From: an uncultured Marinobacter sp.
GTDB taxonomy: Bacteria > Pseudomonadota > Gammaproteobacteria > Pseudomonadales > Oleiphilaceae
Assembly (NCBI RefSeq): GCF_913055835.1
Contig: NZ_CAJXKQ010000002.1
Location: 62,001-126,000, forward strand
DNA length: 64,000 nt
Reading direction: 5' to 3'
Position numbers and translations under genes: made by a program. The notes under the pieces are model-generated. The model did not search any database. It worked only from the letters and a program-made list of their open reading frames with translations, and was not told the origin of the DNA. Of this stretch, positions 46,348 through 55,131 are shown one piece after another (position 1 is the stretch's first letter; each line of letters starts with the position of its first letter).

Positions 46348-46378
46348 TTGACGGATGTCAGGAGTTGACCTGAGTCAT
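46348..46378 (+). promoter_or_regulatory. Two tandem FNR/Anr-like boxes upstream of ccoN
   Basis: TTGAC-GGAT-GTCAG (46348-46361) and TTGAC-CTGA-GTCAT (46365-46378) each match the FNR/Anr consensus TTGAT-N4-ATCAA at 7 of 10 positions. They are 17 bp apart centre to centre. The second is centred 32 bp before a -10-like CATACT (46401-46406), which would put it at about -41.5, the class II activator position. A later CATAAT (46415-46420) is an alternative -10. This suggests oxygen-responsive control of the cbb3 oxidase. Confidence 0.45.
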
Positions 46379-46448
46379 TGCAAACAGCTAATCGTTTCTC
46401 CATACTTGCGCCCGCATAATTCCCCACTCTAAACCCATTGGTAAGGCT

Positions 46449-47879
46449 ATGAGCACAGTAAATGCAAACCTGACATACAACTACAAGGTGGTGAGACAAT
46501 TCGCCATCATGACAGTGGTATGGGGTATTGTAGGTATGGCGCTGGGTGTGCTGATTGCAGCACAGCTGGTCTGGCCGTCCCTCAACCTCGACCTGCCCTT
46601 TACCCACTTCGGCCGTCTCAGGCCGCTGCATACCAATGCCGTAATCTTCGGCTTTGGTGGAAGTGCCTTGTTCGCTACCTCCTACTACGTGGTGCAGCGT
46701 ACCTGCCAGGCCCGTCTGATTTCCGATGGCCTTGCGTCGTTCACCTTCTGGGGCTGGCAGGCGATCATTGTCTCGGCAGCTATTACTCTGCCGCTCGGCC
46801 TTACCTCTTCCAAGGAATATGCCGAACTCGAATGGCCAATCGATATTGCCATCGCCATTGTCTGGGTGACTTATGCGCTGGTGTTCTTCGGAACCGTCAT
46901 GAAGCGCAGCACTCCCCACATCTACGTGGCAAACTGGTTCTACGGCGCTTTCATCATTACGGTTGCCTGCCTGCACATCGGTAACAACATGGCGCTGCCC
47001 GCCAGTGCTTTCAAGTCCTACTCCGCCTACGCTGGCGTCACTGACGCCATGATGCAATGGTGGTACGGCCACAACGCGGTAGGCTTCTTCCTGACCGCCG
47101 GCTTCCTGGGCATGATGTACTACTTCGTTCCCAAGCAGGCCAACCGTCCTGTCTACTCCTATCGCCTGTCGATCGTCCACTTCTGGGCCCTGATCGCAAC
47201 CTACGTATGGGCCGGTGGTCACCACCTGCACTACTCTGCACTGCCAGACTGGGCACAGACCGCAGGCATGGTGATGTCCCTGATTCTGCTCGCACCCTCC
47301 TGGGGCGGCATGATCAACGGCATGATGACTCTCTCGGGCGCATGGCACAAGCTGCGCACTGACCCGATTCTGCGCTTCCTGGTGGTTTCCCTGTCGTTCT
47401 ACGGCATGTCCACCTTCGAAGGTCCCATGATGTCTATCAAGACCGTGAACGCACTTTCGCACAATACTGACTGGACCATCGGCCACGTACACTCCGGCGC
47501 CCTTGGATGGGTTGCCATGATCAGTATCGGCGCGGTTTATCACCTGATCCCGAAACTCTGGGGTGTGCAGGCCATGTACAGTACGGCCCTGATCAACGCT
47601 CACTTCTGGCTCGCGACCGTCGGCACCGTGCTGTACATCGTTGCCATGTGGGTCAACGGCATCATGCAAGGCCTGATGTGGCGTGCGGTCAACCAGGACG
47701 GCACCCTGACCTACAGCTTTGTTGAAGCACTGGAAGCCTCCTACCCCGGCTACTTCGTGCGCTTCCTTGGCGGCGCTATCTTCCTGACCGGCATGTTCAT
47801 CATGGCTTACAACGTGTACATGACCGTTCGCCAGAAAGATGCGATCGCGCAGGACAACGCGGCGACCCAGCCGGCGTAA
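46449..47879 (+). CDS. ccoN: Cytochrome cbb3 oxidase subunit I CcoN
   Basis: CcoN is the catalytic heme b/b3-CuB subunit of the high-affinity cbb3 terminal oxidase in the inner membrane. The 476-aa protein has twelve predicted helices. Conserved His motifs include [21 protein letters not shown], the CuB-ligand region [16 protein letters not shown] and the heme-ligand region [17 protein letters not shown]. The last of these also carries the helix with the cross-linked Tyr. It is the first gene of ccoNOQP. A long antisense frame over it is a shadow. Confidence 0.97.
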   Translation: MSTVNANLTYNYKVVRQFAIMTVVWGIVGMALGVLIAAQLVWPSLNLDLPFTHFGRLRPLHTNAVIFGFGGSALFATSYYVVQRTCQARLISDGLASFTFWGWQAIIVSAAITLPLGLTSSKEYAELEWPIDIAIAIVWVTYALVFFGTVMKRSTPHIYVANWFYGAFIITVACLHIGNNMALPASAFKSYSAYAGVTDAMMQWWYGHNAVGFFLTAGFLGMMYYFVPKQANRPVYSYRLSIVHFWALIATYVWAGGHHLHYSALPDWAQTAGMVMSLILLAPSWGGMINGMMTLSGAWHKLRTDPILRFLVVSLSFYGMSTFEGPMMSIKTVNALSHNTDWTIGHVHSGALGWVAMISIGAVYHLIPKLWGVQAMYSTALINAHFWLATVGTVLYIVAMWVNGIMQGLMWRAVNQDGTLTYSFVEALEASYPGYFVRFLGGAIFLTGMFIMAYNVYMTVRQKDAIAQDNAATQPA

Positions 47880-47894
47880 CGGGAGAGAGATCAG

Positions 47895-48503
47895 ATGAAA
47901 CACGAAATAGTTGAAAAAAACCTTGGTCTGATGATCGTGCTGATCGTCCTGACCATCAGCGGTGGCTTTCTTGCCGAAGTGGTGCCCCTGTTCTTCCTGA
48001 AGGAAACCAATGAGCCGGTAGAGGGCCTTGAGCCCCTGTCGGCACTGGAACTTGAAGGACGGGACATTTACATCCGTGAGGGCTGCCATGTGTGCCATAC
48101 CCAGCAGATCCGCCCGTTCCGGGCAGAGACCGAGCGGTATGGTCACTACTCCGTCGCGGGCGAGTTCGTATACGACCGTCCGTTCCTGTGGGGTTCCAAG
48201 CGTACCGGTCCGGATCTGGCTCGTGTAGGCGGTCGTTATTCCGACGCCTGGCAGCGCCAGCACCTTTATGATCCGCGCAGCGTTGTACCTGAATCAAACA
48301 TGCCGGCTTTCCCCTGGCTGTTTGAAGACCGGGTAGACCACACCAAGACCGCCGCAAAGATGGAGACTCTCCAGACGCTGGGCGTGCCATACACCGACGA
48401 GCAGATTGCAGAGGCTTCTGCGCAGGTGGAAGGCAAATTTGAAATCGAGGCTCTGGTCGCTTACCTGCAACAGCTGGGTACAGTGATTTCAGACAAACGG
48501 TGA
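47895..48503 (+). CDS. ccoO: Cytochrome cbb3 oxidase subunit II CcoO
   Basis: CcoO is the membrane-anchored monoheme cytochrome c of the cbb3 oxidase. The 202-aa protein has one N-terminal helix (about residues 12-34), a single heme site CHVCH at 64-68 in [20 protein letters not shown], and Met/Pro-rich ligand region [15 protein letters not shown]. It lies 15 bp after ccoN with a GGGAGAGA ribosome-binding site. Confidence 0.97.
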   Translation: MKHEIVEKNLGLMIVLIVLTISGGFLAEVVPLFFLKETNEPVEGLEPLSALELEGRDIYIREGCHVCHTQQIRPFRAETERYGHYSVAGEFVYDRPFLWGSKRTGPDLARVGGRYSDAWQRQHLYDPRSVVPESNMPAFPWLFEDRVDHTKTAAKMETLQTLGVPYTDEQIAEASAQVEGKFEIEALVAYLQQLGTVISDKR

Positions 48504-48507
48504 ACCC

Positions 48508-48693
48508 ATGGATATTAATGAGTTACGCGGCATTCACACACTTCTGGTAATGGCGGTTTTCCTGGGAATCGTCTGGTGGGCCTACAGCGCCCACCGCAAG
48601 AAGGCCAACGACGAGGCAGCTCACCTGCCCTTCGACGATGACGACGTGGAAAAGCGTACGCTCGAACAGGAAAAAACGGAGAAAAAAGAATGA
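48508..48693 (+). CDS. ccoQ: cbb3 oxidase small subunit CcoQ
   Basis: The 61-aa protein has one membrane helix (about residues 10-28, LLVMAVFLGIVWWAYSAH) and a highly charged tail. It matches CcoQ/FixQ, a small subunit thought to stabilise the oxidase complex. It lies 4 bp after ccoO and overlaps ccoP by ATGA. Confidence 0.93.
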   Translation: MDINELRGIHTLLVMAVFLGIVWWAYSAHRKKANDEAAHLPFDDDDVEKRTLEQEKTEKKE

Positions 48694-49580
48694 GTACCTT
48701 TTGGAGCATCTGGATCAGTGTGATCGTGCTCGGTACCGTGTTCGGCTGCTGGTGGCTGCTGTGGGCAACCCGCAAGAGCCAGACGACCGATACCGAAACC
48801 GACCGCACCATGGGCCATTCCTTCGATGGCATTGAGGAATACGATAACCCACTGCCCAAGTGGTGGTTCTATCTGTTCCTGGCTACCTGTGTTTTCGCAC
48901 TAGGCTATCTCGCGCTGTACCCGGGTCTTGGCAACTGGAAAGGCCTCCTTGGCTGGACCGCGGTCAACCAGTGGGAAGCCGAAGTTGCAGAAGCCGAAGA
49001 AAAGTACGGTGAAATTTACGCCCAGTACGGCCAGACCCCGGTTCCCGAATTGGCCGAGAACGACGACGCCATGAAAATTGGTCAGCGTCTGTTTGCCAAC
49101 AACTGTGCGGTCTGCCATGGCTCTGCCGCTCGTGGCCAGGTTGGCTTCCCCAACCTGACCGACGACGACTGGCTCTGGGGCGGAACACCGGAAGCCATCC
49201 TGGAAACCCTGCACAATGGTCGTATGGGTAACATGCCCGCCAAAGGCACCATGCCCGGCATGACCAACGAGCAGGTCGACCAGGTTGTGAACTATGTTCT
49301 GAGCTTCAGTGGTCGGGAAAAAGACGCCGAAGCTGCCAAGGCTGGCGAACAGGTCTTCGCACAGGCTTGTGTGGCCTGTCATGGCCCTGAGGGCAAGGGT
49401 ATGCAGGCTATGGGCGCGCCCAACCTGACCGACAATACCTGGCTCTATGGTTCGACCTACGAATGGATCAAGGAAACCGTCATGAACGGTCGCCAGAACC
49501 AGATGCCTGCCCAGGATCGCCTGCTTTCAGACGATCAGATTCAGATTCTCGCGGCTTACGTCTACAGCCTCTCGAACTGA
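48690..49580 (+). CDS. ccoP: Cytochrome cbb3 oxidase subunit III CcoP (diheme cytochrome c)
   Basis: CcoP passes electrons to CcoO and CcoN. The 296-aa protein has an N-terminal membrane helix (residues 4-24), the EEYDNPLPKWWFYLFLAT motif leading into a second helix (about 57-78), and two heme c sites, CAVCH at 139-143 and CVACH at 227-231. Each has a downstream Met ligand region (GNMPAKGTMPGM and NQMPAQ). Presence of both helices is the typical gammaproteobacterial form. Confidence 0.97.
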   Translation: MSTFWSIWISVIVLGTVFGCWWLLWATRKSQTTDTETDRTMGHSFDGIEEYDNPLPKWWFYLFLATCVFALGYLALYPGLGNWKGLLGWTAVNQWEAEVAEAEEKYGEIYAQYGQTPVPELAENDDAMKIGQRLFANNCAVCHGSAARGQVGFPNLTDDDWLWGGTPEAILETLHNGRMGNMPAKGTMPGMTNEQVDQVVNYVLSFSGREKDAEAAKAGEQVFAQACVACHGPEGKGMQAMGAPNLTDNTWLYGSTYEWIKETVMNGRQNQMPAQDRLLSDDQIQILAAYVYSLSN

Positions 49581-49583
49581 GTC

Positions 49584-49616
49584 GACCGGCCGGGGTAAGC
49601 CCCGGCCCGGTCTTTT
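49584..49616 (+). terminator. Terminator-like hairpin after ccoP
   Basis: GACCGGCCGGGG/CCCCGGCCCGGTC (one bulge) with a TAAG loop is followed by TCTTTTC, four bases after the ccoP stop. It resembles an intrinsic terminator and could lower expression of ccoGHIS relative to ccoNOQP. Confidence 0.7.
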
Positions 49617-49654
49617 CAACCCTGTGTCTGCGACGCGGGCACAGGCTTGAAAAG
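49612..49654 (+). other. Second long hairpin in the ccoP-ccoG spacer
   Basis: CTTTTCAACCCTGTG (49612-49626) and CACAGGCTTGAAAAG (49640-49654) form 15-bp arms with one mismatch around a 13-nt loop. The left arm contains the T-run of the preceding terminator-like hairpin, so the two structures share bases. They might compete, or act together as a 3'-end structure for the ccoNOQP mRNA. Confidence 0.55.
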
Positions 49655-49707
49655 ATCAGCAGCCCCAAGGCCTGTTGCCCCGCATTACCCTTTTCCTGGA
49701 GGTAACG

Positions 49708-51138
49708 ATGAGCAGTGAGATTCCGGTCAAACAGGTTGACCCATCTTCTGGCCCCTCCGACAACAACAATAAATCCGGAACCGTCGAGCTATACGCGAGC
49801 CGTAAGAAGATTTACGTCAAGGAAGTGAAAGGCTTCTTTCAGCGCATTCGTAATGTCAGCCTGACACTGCTGATGGGCATGTACTTTGCCTTTGTCTGGT
49901 TCACCCTGGACGGACAGCCACTGATTCACTTTGACCTCCCTGCCCGTGAGTTTCATTTGTACGGCGCCACCTTTTACCCGAAAGATTTCATCCTGCTCTC
50001 GGGCATGCTGATTATCTGCGCCTTTGGCCTGTTCTTCATTACCACACTGTTTGGCCGGGTCTGGTGCGGCTACACCTGCCCCCAGACGGTATGGACCTTC
50101 ATTTTCATGTGGGTTGAGGAGCGGATCGAAGGAAGCCGAAACAAGCGTATGAAGCTCGATAAGGCGCCTCGGTCGACAGAAAAGGTGGTCAAAAAATCCG
50201 CCAAACATGCAGTCTGGCTTCTGATCGCGCTTGCCACAGGCCTCACCTTTGTCGGCTACTTCTACCCTATCCGCGAATTGATTGCCGACCTCTTCACCTT
50301 GCAAGCCAATGGCTGGGCCTATTTCTGGGTTGCCTTCTTTACCGTCGCCACCTATCTCAACGCGGGCTGGATGCGCGAGCAGGTTTGTCTGTACATGTGC
50401 CCCTATGCCCGCTTCCAGTCGGTTATGTTTGATCCCAACACCCGAGTGGTCTCCTATGACCCCAACCGGGGCGAGCCACGGGGTGGCCGCAAGAAAGGCG
50501 TGGATCCGGCGGAGGCCGGGCTGGGTGACTGCATCGATTGCGGCCAGTGTGTCCAGGTATGCCCAACGGGCATCGATATCAGGGACGGCCTTCAGTACGA
50601 ATGTATTGGCTGCGCCCTGTGTATTGATGCCTGTGACGAGATCATGGACAAGATGAATTACCCGCGGGGGCTGATCCGTTACACCACAGAGAATGAACTG
50701 GAAGGCAAGACCTCGAAGCTCCTGCGCCCAAGAACCTTTGGCTATGGTGCAGTCCTGTCATTGATGATTGCGGCAATTATTTTCACAATCGCCACACGAG
50801 TGCCGGCCCAGATGGACGCCCTTCGAGATCGCGGAGCCCTTTACAGCTTCAATGGCGAGGGGCGGGTTGAGAACAGCTACACGCTGAAAATTGCCAATAT
50901 GACAGAGGTGCCCCAGACCTTCACCGTCGCAGTGACCGGCCTGGAGGGGATCCGGATCCTGACCGATACCTCGGTAACTGTTGAAAGTGGTGAGAACCGC
51001 TCACTACCGACGGTTGTCGACGTGCCTCCGGAATCCATTACCGAATCCAACAACGAGATCCTGTTCCGAGCACAGTCCGAGACAGATTCTTCGCTGAGCC
51101 TTGAAACTGAAAGCCGATTTGTCGGTCCAACGCGCTGA
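49708..51138 (+). CDS. ccoG: Cytochrome c oxidase accessory protein CcoG
   Basis: CcoG is an inner-membrane iron-sulfur protein that reduces Cu(II) during cbb3 assembly. The 476-aa protein has about five helices, the GRVWCGYTCPQTVWTFIFMWVE motif, and two 4Fe-4S motifs around CIDCGQCVQVCPTG and CIGCALCIDACDEIM. A C-terminal FixG Ig-like domain lies at about residues 360-476. The ATG at 49708 follows CTGGAGG; an in-frame start 11 codons earlier lies inside the spacer. Confidence 0.95.
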   Translation: MSSEIPVKQVDPSSGPSDNNNKSGTVELYASRKKIYVKEVKGFFQRIRNVSLTLLMGMYFAFVWFTLDGQPLIHFDLPAREFHLYGATFYPKDFILLSGMLIICAFGLFFITTLFGRVWCGYTCPQTVWTFIFMWVEERIEGSRNKRMKLDKAPRSTEKVVKKSAKHAVWLLIALATGLTFVGYFYPIRELIADLFTLQANGWAYFWVAFFTVATYLNAGWMREQVCLYMCPYARFQSVMFDPNTRVVSYDPNRGEPRGGRKKGVDPAEAGLGDCIDCGQCVQVCPTGIDIRDGLQYECIGCALCIDACDEIMDKMNYPRGLIRYTTENELEGKTSKLLRPRTFGYGAVLSLMIAAIIFTIATRVPAQMDALRDRGALYSFNGEGRVENSYTLKIANMTEVPQTFTVAVTGLEGIRILTDTSVTVESGENRSLPTVVDVPPESITESNNEILFRAQSETDSSLSLETESRFVGPTR

Positions 51139-51182
51139 TTTTCGATCGCACAGATCTGACCGTTTTTACGAGACACTGAGTT

Positions 51183-51698
51183 ATGACAACTGAAACACCC
51201 GTAGCACCCTGGTACCGCCAGCCCTGGTTCTGGTTCCTGCTGATATTTCCGGGCGCATCCATCATTTACTGCGCCGTCGCAATCACCATCGCAATCAACA
51301 CTGAAAATGCGATGGTGACAGACGACTGGTCCAAGGAAGGACGGGGTATCAATATGTCCATCGCCCGCGACCAGAAAGCAGTGGACCTGGGAATGGTAGC
51401 CCAGATCGATTTCCAGAACCGGAACGTGACCGTGGACCTGAATACCGTTGACGGTCCGGCCGATTTCCCCTATCTGGTTCTCAATCTGTTCCATCCGACG
51501 CTGTCCGACAAAGACCGTACCATCCAGTTCCAGCAGGTCGCCCCGGGACGCTTCGCTGGCAAGCTCCACAACGACATCGACGGCCGCTGGTACTATGACC
51601 TTCGGGGCCCGGCCAACGAATGGCGTCTAAAGGGCGAAGCCTGGCTACCCTCTGAAAGCGGCATAACGGTCAAGGCCGGGGAGTCTGCCCAAGGTTGA
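51183..51698 (+). CDS. ccoH: cbb3 oxidase assembly protein CcoH (FixH)
   Basis: The 171-aa protein has one membrane helix (about residues 14-37, in PWFWFLLIFPGASIIYCAVA) followed by a periplasmic domain with DDWSKEGRGINMSIARDQ, typical of FixH/CcoH. CcoH interacts with CcoN or CcoP during oxidase assembly. The last codons overlap the TTG start of ccoI (TTGA). Confidence 0.92.
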   Translation: MTTETPVAPWYRQPWFWFLLIFPGASIIYCAVAITIAINTENAMVTDDWSKEGRGINMSIARDQKAVDLGMVAQIDFQNRNVTVDLNTVDGPADFPYLVLNLFHPTLSDKDRTIQFQQVAPGRFAGKLHNDIDGRWYYDLRGPANEWRLKGEAWLPSESGITVKAGESAQG

Positions 51699-54142
51699 CC
51701 ACCCTGGATTGCTTCCACTGCGGTGAACCAGCAGACGGTGATCCGCCCATTACCCTTGAGCTCGACGGGAAAACCCGTCACTTCTGCTGCCAGGGCTGCA
51801 AGTCGGTTTGTCAGACCATCCGTAGTGAGGGGCTGACCGGTTTCTACGATTTCCGCACCAGACCGGCTGTCACACCGAAGCAACTGACGACTGCCGAAGT
51901 GAATCGCCTGCGGGAGCTTGACCACCCCCTGGTCCAGGAAACCTTTGTTGTCCCGGTCAAAGGCGCGCAGGAAGCTCAGTTGCTGATTGGTGGTATCACC
52001 TGCGCGGCCTGTATCTGGCTGCTTGAAAACCACATGAAACAGCAGCCGGGTGTCGTGTCCTTTTCGGTGAATCACACCACACAGCGGGCCCGGCTGGTTT
52101 GGTCCCAGGACCAGGCACCGCTGAGTGACCTTCTGATAGCCATTCACGAACTTGGCTACACCGCCCGCCCCTACCAGGCAGACGAAGCAGAACAGGCGCT
52201 GAAAGCCGAGCATCGTTCCATGCTGATCAGGGTTGCCATTGCGGGCATAGGCTCGTTCCAGAGCATGATGCTGGCATTTCCCCTTTACTTTGAACTGGTC
52301 AACGATCTGTCCCCGGAATTCGTCAGCTTTTTCCGCTGGTTCAGCTTGCTGGTAGCCACCCCGGTGGTTCTGTATAGCGCTGCCCCGTTTTTTCGTAATG
52401 CCCGCCGGGACATCCAGAGCCGGCACCTGACCATGGATGTGCCGGTTGCCATTGCCATAGGGCTGGCCTACCTCGCTAGCGCCTGGGTAACCATAGTTGG
52501 CGGCGAGGAAGTGTACTTCGAGTCCGTGTGCATGTTTACCTTCTTCCTGCTGCTTGGTCGTTATATTGAAGTGCAGGCCCGTTATCGTGCCGGGCTCACC
52601 GGTAACGCCCTTGCGGGGTTCCAGCCGACCGTTGCCACTCTGGTGAAGGGTGAGGAAACGGACATTGTTCCGGCCCACCAGATTCGGCCCGGCGATATCG
52701 TTCGGGTTCGGCCTGGTGAGACTCTGCCGGTGGACGGAGAGATCGTTCGGGGAGAGTCCACCCTGAACGAGGCGGCGCTGACGGGCGAATATCTGCCCGA
52801 AACCCGATACCCCGGGGACTCCGTACACGCCGGCAGTGTCAACGGCGAAAACCCGCTCGATGTCAGGGTAGTGAAGGCTGGTGCGCAAACCCGGCTTTCA
52901 GGCATTCTCCGGGTGTTGGACCGGGTGCAATCCGAAAAGCCCCAGGTCGCGATGATGGCCGACCGGATGGCGGGGAAATTTGTCGGGCGGGTGCTGATAC
53001 TGGCCCCGGTGGTCTGGATTGGCTGGTGGCTGGCCGGCGCCGACAATGCCTTCGACATTACCCTGTCGGTACTGGTGGTCACCTGTCCCTGCGCACTGTC
53101 TCTGGCCACCCCCACCGCTATTACCTCGGCAACCGTCAGGCTCCGTCGCCTTGGATTCCTGCCTACTCGGGGCCATACCCTGGAATCCATGAACACCATC
53201 GATACTGTGGTGTTCGACAAAACCGGAACACTGACTCGCGGAGAACTCAGTCTCACGGCAACAGAGGTTGTCGGAAGCATGGATGAAAAGAGCTGCCTGA
53301 AGCTCGCAGCCGGCCTGGAGAAATATTCCGAACATCCAATCGCCAAGGTATTCCATCGGCGAACCACTGCTGCGGTTGAACATGTGGAAAATCATGTTGG
53401 CGGCGGACTCTCCGGGCAGTTGGGAGACATGCGACTCTTCATCGGCCACCGCGGATTCGTAGAATCGCATACAGCTGCACCAGTCCCGCAGGCAGAGCAT
53501 CATCAGGGCATGGAGATCTGGCTTGCCTCGGACCGAGAATGGCTGGCCTGCTTCAGGCTCGACGATCAACCCCGGGATGACGCCCGAGCAGCCATCGAGT
53601 CACTTCAGGAAGCCGGCATTCGCACAATACTGCTGAGCGGGGACCGCTCCGGGCATGTTGAGCAGGTTGCCGGAATGCTCGGCATTGACGAAGCGATTGG
53701 ACAGGCCTCTCCGGAAGAAAAACTGTCAGTACTGCAGAAGCTGGAATCGGAAGGCCGGCACATCATGATGGTCGGCGACGGACTGAACGATCTGCCCTCC
53801 ATGGCCGGCGCCGGAATCTCCGTTGCCATGGGCACAGCCGCTGACCTGACCCAACTGAAAGCCGATGCGGTTCTGTTGAACGGCCAGCTATTGCAGCTGG
53901 TCGAGGCCCTGAAGGCCAGCCGACAGACCCGGCGCATCATCCGGCAGAATCTCTGGTGGGCACTTGCCTACAATGTCTGCGCCCTACCTCTGGCGGCGGC
54001 TGGTATGGTCCCTCCCTGGCTGGCGGCAATTGGCATGTCCCTCAGCTCACTGGTGGTTGTGTTAAATGCGCTGAGACTTGGCAAGGCCCCGAAGCAACGG
54101 AGTCAGCACAATCCGGCGGTTGGCGCCCAGGCTGTGTCCTGA
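51695..54142 (+). CDS. ccoI: Copper-translocating P-type ATPase CcoI
   Basis: CcoI is the P1B-type copper exporter needed to supply CuB to the cbb3 oxidase. The 815-aa protein has an N-terminal Cys-rich metal site (CFHCGEPADG, HFCCQGCKSVC), a heavy-metal domain with GITCAACIWLLEN, about eight helices, CPC at 464-466, phospho-acceptor Asp508 in FDKTGTLTRGE, the HP motif in KYSEHPIA and the hinge MVGDGLNDLPSMAGA. The start is TTG at 51695, overlapping the ccoH stop. Confidence 0.95.
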   Translation: MTTLDCFHCGEPADGDPPITLELDGKTRHFCCQGCKSVCQTIRSEGLTGFYDFRTRPAVTPKQLTTAEVNRLRELDHPLVQETFVVPVKGAQEAQLLIGGITCAACIWLLENHMKQQPGVVSFSVNHTTQRARLVWSQDQAPLSDLLIAIHELGYTARPYQADEAEQALKAEHRSMLIRVAIAGIGSFQSMMLAFPLYFELVNDLSPEFVSFFRWFSLLVATPVVLYSAAPFFRNARRDIQSRHLTMDVPVAIAIGLAYLASAWVTIVGGEEVYFESVCMFTFFLLLGRYIEVQARYRAGLTGNALAGFQPTVATLVKGEETDIVPAHQIRPGDIVRVRPGETLPVDGEIVRGESTLNEAALTGEYLPETRYPGDSVHAGSVNGENPLDVRVVKAGAQTRLSGILRVLDRVQSEKPQVAMMADRMAGKFVGRVLILAPVVWIGWWLAGADNAFDITLSVLVVTCPCALSLATPTAITSATVRLRRLGFLPTRGHTLESMNTIDTVVFDKTGTLTRGELSLTATEVVGSMDEKSCLKLAAGLEKYSEHPIAKVFHRRTTAAVEHVENHVGGGLSGQLGDMRLFIGHRGFVESHTAAPVPQAEHHQGMEIWLASDREWLACFRLDDQPRDDARAAIESLQEAGIRTILLSGDRSGHVEQVAGMLGIDEAIGQASPEEKLSVLQKLESEGRHIMMVGDGLNDLPSMAGAGISVAMGTAADLTQLKADAVLLNGQLLQLVEALKASRQTRRIIRQNLWWALAYNVCALPLAAAGMVPPWLAAIGMSLSSLVVVLNALRLGKAPKQRSQHNPAVGAQAVS

Positions 54143-54180
54143 TACCGTAACCCTATACTCATTCTCGGCGAGGTTTCACC

Positions 54181-54441
54181 GTGCAAATTGTAATGTTCCT
54201 GGTACCGGTGATGCTCATCCTGGTGGCCCTGGGCATCGTTCTGTTTTCCTGGGCGGTCAAGAACGGTCAGTACGATGATCTCGAAGGCCCCGCCCATCGG
54301 ATACTTTACGATGACGACAAGGACATGATCCCCGACGACGCCCGTACCGATAAACCGGCCGCAGAGAAACAAACCCCGGAGCACGAAGCCGAACTCGGAA
54401 AGACCGCCAATCCGGATGAGGACAAGTCCCAGAAAGGATGA
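54181..54441 (+). CDS. ccoS: cbb3 oxidase maturation protein CcoS
   Basis: The 86-aa protein has one N-terminal helix (residues 3-25) followed by FSWAVKNGQYDDLEGPAHRIL, the hallmark of CcoS/FixS, and an acidic hydrophilic tail. CcoS is needed for insertion of heme and copper into CcoN. The start is GTG at 54181, and the stop overlaps the next gene by ATGA. Confidence 0.94.
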   Translation: MQIVMFLVPVMLILVALGIVLFSWAVKNGQYDDLEGPAHRILYDDDKDMIPDDARTDKPAAEKQTPEHEAELGKTANPDEDKSQKG

Positions 54442-55127
54442 ATCCGGAACTCTACCTCAGTTACCCCAGCGCCTTCCTGATCGGATTGCTCGGCAGTGCC
54501 CACTGCCTCGGCATGTGCGGCGGTATCAGTGCTTCCCTCTCAATGGCCCTGCCAGTGGGTCGGGGTTTCCGGCTCCGGCAGACGCTAATGCTTCTGGCCT
54601 TTAACTTCGGGCGAATCGGCAGCTATGTTCTAATTGCCACACTGGTCGCGCTTGCCAGTACCTCGGCCGCCAGCCAATGGGCGACTGCCGGCCTTGTACT
54701 ACGAACTCTGGCGGGGCTTCTTCTGATTTTCATGGGACTGTCCATGGGGCAATGGTGGCAGGGAATCCGCTATGTGGAACGGATCGGTGCGCCAATCTGG
54801 GCACGCCTTTCACCCCTGACCCGTCGCTTGCTGCCAGTGAATCACGGAGGACAGGCTCTGGCCCTCGGAGCACTATGGGGCTGGCTGCCGTGCGGGCTGA
54901 TCTACAGCACTCTGGGATGGGCGGCATTACAGCCGACCGTGGGCTCGGCTGCGCTCACCATGCTGTTTTTCGGGCTTGGCACCCTGCCGTCGATGCTGGC
55001 CACGGGTTTCGCGGCCAACTGGATTCGCGGCTTGCAGAGCCACCAGGTGTTCCGCAAGGTCACTGGCGGCCTGCTTATCCTGTTCGGCCTGTGGACGCTT
55101 CCTTTCCTGCCTCTGGCCGGACACTAA
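54438..55127 (+). CDS. Sulfite exporter TauE/SafE-like membrane protein
   Basis: The 229-aa protein has about six helices, with the paired motifs FLIGLLGSAHCLGMCGGISASL near the N-terminus and GALWGWLPCGLIYSTLGWA in the middle. This DUF2061/SafE-like group commonly closes ccoGHIS operons (PA1547 in P. aeruginosa). Its His/Cys/Met motif suggests a role in metal handling for the oxidase, though family annotation calls it a sulfite exporter. Function is inference. It is coupled to ccoS and convergent with ttcA (4-bp gap). Confidence 0.85.
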   Translation: MNPELYLSYPSAFLIGLLGSAHCLGMCGGISASLSMALPVGRGFRLRQTLMLLAFNFGRIGSYVLIATLVALASTSAASQWATAGLVLRTLAGLLLIFMGLSMGQWWQGIRYVERIGAPIWARLSPLTRRLLPVNHGGQALALGALWGWLPCGLIYSTLGWAALQPTVGSAALTMLFFGLGTLPSMLATGFAANWIRGLQSHQVFRKVTGGLLILFGLWTLPFLPLAGH

Positions 55128-55131
55128 CCGG

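Noticed and set aside
46299..48263. A 654-codon open frame on the minus strand across ccoN and ccoO
   Set aside because: It is a mirror of the clearly conserved ccoN/ccoO genes; its translation is His/Gly/Gln-rich without any recognisable domain.
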